A program made the position numbers and the translations under genes. From JBBDMX01 sp038241095 (GTDB taxonomy: Bacteria > Planctomycetota > Phycisphaerae > Phycisphaerales > Phycisphaeraceae), in the NCBI GenBank assembly GCA_038241095.1, contig JBBRGB010000078.1, forward strand, positions 1 to 14,131: a DNA stretch of 14,131 nucleotides, written 5' to 3'. A model generated the notes under the pieces. It saw only the letters and a program-made list of their open reading frames with translations, did no database searches and was not told the DNA's origin. Position 1 is the first letter of the stretch; each line of letters starts with the position of its first letter. Positions 12,279 through 14,131 of this stretch are shown here, in pieces.

Positions 12279-13715
12279 ATGAGCCAACGACGCCCCAACA
12301 TCCTCCTCATCACCACCGATCAACAACGCTTTGACGCAATGGGTTTGAACGGCAATCCCATCCTGCGCACGCCCAACATGGACGCCCTGGCGGCTTCGGG
12401 AACCAACTTCTCCCGCTGCTACGTCACCTGCCCCGTCTGCATTCCCGCCCGGCGCACGCTCATCTCCGGCCTGCACCCCGAATCCCACGGCATGAGGTCC
12501 TACAAAGACGGTGTGGACTTCGACCCTGCCCACACCATGCCCGGCGTGCTCTCGGCCCACGGCTACCAAACCCAACTCGTCGGCAAGCTCCACCTCCACC
12601 CCCAACGCAAACGCTTCGGCTATGACCACATGATCCGCGGCGACTCGGCCAACCACCGCCCCACCAGCCCCACGCAAAACGACAACGATTACTCGCACTG
12701 GCTGGCGGAAAAGGGCGTGGAGTTCGCTGGCAACGGCCACGGGGTCAACGGCAACGCCCGCAATGCGCGGCCGTTCCACCTGCAAGAGGACTATCACCAC
12801 ACCAGTTGGGTCGCCAATCAAGCCGAGCGGTTTTTCCGCCGCTGGCGCGATCCGAGTTGTCCGTGGTTCATGCACCTGTCGTTCGTCTCGCCGCACCCGC
12901 CCCTGACGCCGCCGCAGGCTTATTGGGATCGCTACATCAGACGGGATGATCTGCGACCGACGTTGGGGCAGTGGGCACCGATGGGGGATGACACTCGGCG
13001 GGGCATCGCCAGCGACAGCGTCGCCGGGCCGTTCCCCAGTGATGAAATCCACGATGCCATCGCGGGGTACTACGGCCTCATCGAGCATGTGGACGACCGC
13101 ATCCGCTTCGTGCTGGATTCATTCTTCGAGTACATGAACCCGCGTGCCAAGGAGCCGACGTGGATTCTCTTTAGTTCGGATCACGGCGAGATGCTGGGGG
13201 ATCATCATCTGTTCCGCAAGTCGCTGCCCTATGAGTCCTCGGCCCACGTGCCGTTTTTTATTACGGGCAGGAACGTGGACGTGCCGCGCGGCAAGAGCGA
13301 TGCCTTGGTCTGCTGGGAGGACATCATGCCCACGGTGTTGGACCTGGCGGGGGTGCCGATTCCCGACGGGCTGGATGGCAAGTCGCTCTTGCCAGTGATG
13401 CGAGGGGAAGCGGGATCGCCACGGGAGACGATCTACGGCCAGTGCGCCTGCGGCAAGGAAGGCAACCAGTGGCTGGTGCATGGGCAATGGAAATACTTGT
13501 GGTTTACCAAAACCAATGAAGAACAGTTGTTCAATCTGGCGGACGACCCCCACGAGTTGCACGACCTGTCGGGTGATGCCGTGGCCTTGCAACCATTGCG
13601 GGAGATGATGCAGCAGCAGTTGGCGGGGCGCGAAGATGTGCAGTACGACCCGGCGAAGTTGCAGCCCTGTGACAACCGCCCGCCCAAGGTGTTCTGGCCC
13701 GCGCAAGACGCTTGA
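12279..13715 (+). CDS. Sulfatase (S1 family), no signal peptide
   Basis: Hydrolyses a sulfate ester through a formylglycine residue; substrate unknown. The 478-residue protein has D14 near the N-terminus, the modification site C54-I-P-A-R58 (CxPxR) with SG at 63-64, GKLH (102-105), H206 in SPHPPLTPP, D301-H302-G303 followed by GDH (307-309), and K314, all typical of S1 enzymes. C54 is the residue converted to formylglycine; no sulfatase-maturing enzyme is in the window. The N-terminus MSQRRPNILLITTDQQRFD goes straight into the core with no secretion signal, so a cytoplasmic location is predicted, unlike many planctomycete sulfatases. A phosphonate monoester hydrolase or related activity of the same fold cannot be excluded. 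It lies downstream of the 21-bp array and ends 5 nt before a long inverted repeat. Confidence 0.93.
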   Translation: MSQRRPNILLITTDQQRFDAMGLNGNPILRTPNMDALAASGTNFSRCYVTCPVCIPARRTLISGLHPESHGMRSYKDGVDFDPAHTMPGVLSAHGYQTQLVGKLHLHPQRKRFGYDHMIRGDSANHRPTSPTQNDNDYSHWLAEKGVEFAGNGHGVNGNARNARPFHLQEDYHHTSWVANQAERFFRRWRDPSCPWFMHLSFVSPHPPLTPPQAYWDRYIRRDDLRPTLGQWAPMGDDTRRGIASDSVAGPFPSDEIHDAIAGYYGLIEHVDDRIRFVLDSFFEYMNPRAKEPTWILFSSDHGEMLGDHHLFRKSLPYESSAHVPFFITGRNVDVPRGKSDALVCWEDIMPTVLDLAGVPIPDGLDGKSLLPVMRGEAGSPRETIYGQCACGKEGNQWLVHGQWKYLWFTKTNEEQLFNLADDPHELHDLSGDAVALQPLREMMQQQLAGREDVQYDPAKLQPCDNRPPKVFWPAQDA

Positions 13716-13720
13716 GCCAA

Positions 13721-13865
13721 GAGCCGCGCACGAAGTAAGCGGATGATTTTCTGTTTCGCGGTGCGATCCCATGCGGGCCGCGATGCGTACGCGAGCGATG
13801 TTTCGCAGAGGGCTTACGCTTTGGGGCTTTGAGTCCTCATGCACCGCTTACTGCGTGCGCGGCTC
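13721..13865. repeat. REP-like long inverted repeat, copy 2
   Basis: Arms 13721-13742 and 13844-13865, 22 nt each, are complementary at 21 of 22 positions; the single mismatch is at arm position 13, the same position as in copy 1. The left arm is identical to that of copy 1 and the right arms differ at one base. The centre is 101 nt and contains a further degenerate unit at 13775-13798 (GGGCCGCGATGCG followed by TACGCGAGCGA). The right arm overlaps the 3' end of the rhodanese gene and includes its stop. It separates two convergent genes. Confidence 0.87.
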
Positions 13866-14131
13866 GCCAGCAGGCGCGTCCGTGAGGGTACCGCCATCGT
13901 CTTGCCAGAGTTCCAAGCCGCCACGGTAGTCGTACACGTTCTTGTAACCCAAGGCCATGAGACGTTTGGCGGCCGCGGGGGATAGGTAGTCCTGATAGCC
14001 AGAGCCGTACACGACGATGGCCTTGGCGTTGTTGAGTTGCGGGTCGCCTTCGACGATGTCGGGCAGGGCGATATTGATCGAACCGGGGATGTGACCGGCT
14101 TGATGCTTGGCCGCGGGCCGCACGTCCACCA
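13848..14131 (-). CDS. Rhodanese-like domain protein, C-terminal part, catalytic Cys absent
   Basis: The gene enters from the right edge; the visible part starts inside the conserved VDVRP segment, and the GTG at 14129 is just its Val codon. GHIPGSINIALP (residues 12-23 of the visible part) and YKNVYDYRGGLELW near 62-75 are typical of single-domain rhodaneses. The active-site loop, where the family has VVYC, reads VVYGSG, with glycine (visible residue 42) at the expected Cys position. Sulfur-transferase activity is therefore unlikely; a binding or regulatory role is possible. The last five codons and TAA lie in the right arm of the inverted repeat at 13844-13865. An N-terminal domain or signal peptide outside the window cannot be judged. 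Confidence 0.85.
   Translation of the reverse strand, partial: VDVRPAAKHQAGHIPGSINIALPDIVEGDPQLNNAKAIVVYGSGYQDYLSPAAAKRLMALGYKNVYDYRGGLELWQDDGGTLTDAPAGEPRTQ

Overview
The window is GC-rich, densely coding DNA from a bacterium. I infer a planctomycete, perhaps of the Phycisphaerae side. The grounds are a eukaryote-type (GT3) glycogen synthase, an S1 sulfatase, a GYF_2-tailed SPFH protein, several genes without a Shine-Dalgarno site, and palindromic intergenic repeats of a kind I remember from planctomycete genomes. No marker gene fixes the taxonomy, so this is moderate confidence only.

Layout from left to right. At 2-1306 (+) lies the 3' part of a GT3 glycogen synthase, open at the left edge. 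On the minus strand from 5280 down to 1389 runs pyrH (UMP kinase), frr (ribosome recycling factor), a YdjI-like SPFH protein with a GYF_2 tail, and a YdjG-like double-zinc-ribbon membrane protein. The last two are 6 nt apart and form an apparent membrane module attached to a housekeeping nucleotide/translation cluster. At 5516-6016 (-) is a DUF892/YciF-type ferritin-like protein with its own terminator. Divergent from it is mdh (malate dehydrogenase, 6320-7273 +), ending in a strong Rho-independent terminator. Convergent to mdh is an RhlE-type DEAD-box RNA helicase (7424-8896 -) with a long, hairpin-containing leader. Divergent from that leader is a KimA-like APC-superfamily potassium transporter (9288-11294 +), followed by a two-TM protein of unknown function (11359-11937 +). 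A 341-nt gap holding a 21-bp-period array of dyads precedes a signal-peptide-less sulfatase (12279-13715 +). A rhodanese-like gene without the catalytic Cys enters from the right edge (13848-14131 -).

The intergenic DNA is the most unusual part. It holds two copies of one long inverted repeat (5348-5423 and 13721-13865; left arms identical over 22 nt), a related half-element (7368-7390), five 21-bp-phased AGGG-N4-CCCT dyads (12066-12170), inverted heptamer repeats (3740-3828) and octamer repeats (1314-1361). The long inverted repeat carries a stop codon in a fixed reading frame, and in one copy it supplies the last five codons and the stop of the rhodanese gene.

Most genes are recognisable housekeeping or transport functions. 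I see no clear new defence or biosynthetic system. The best candidates for a second look are the repeat families, the SPFH/zinc-ribbon pair and the KimA-like transporter with its small membrane neighbour.
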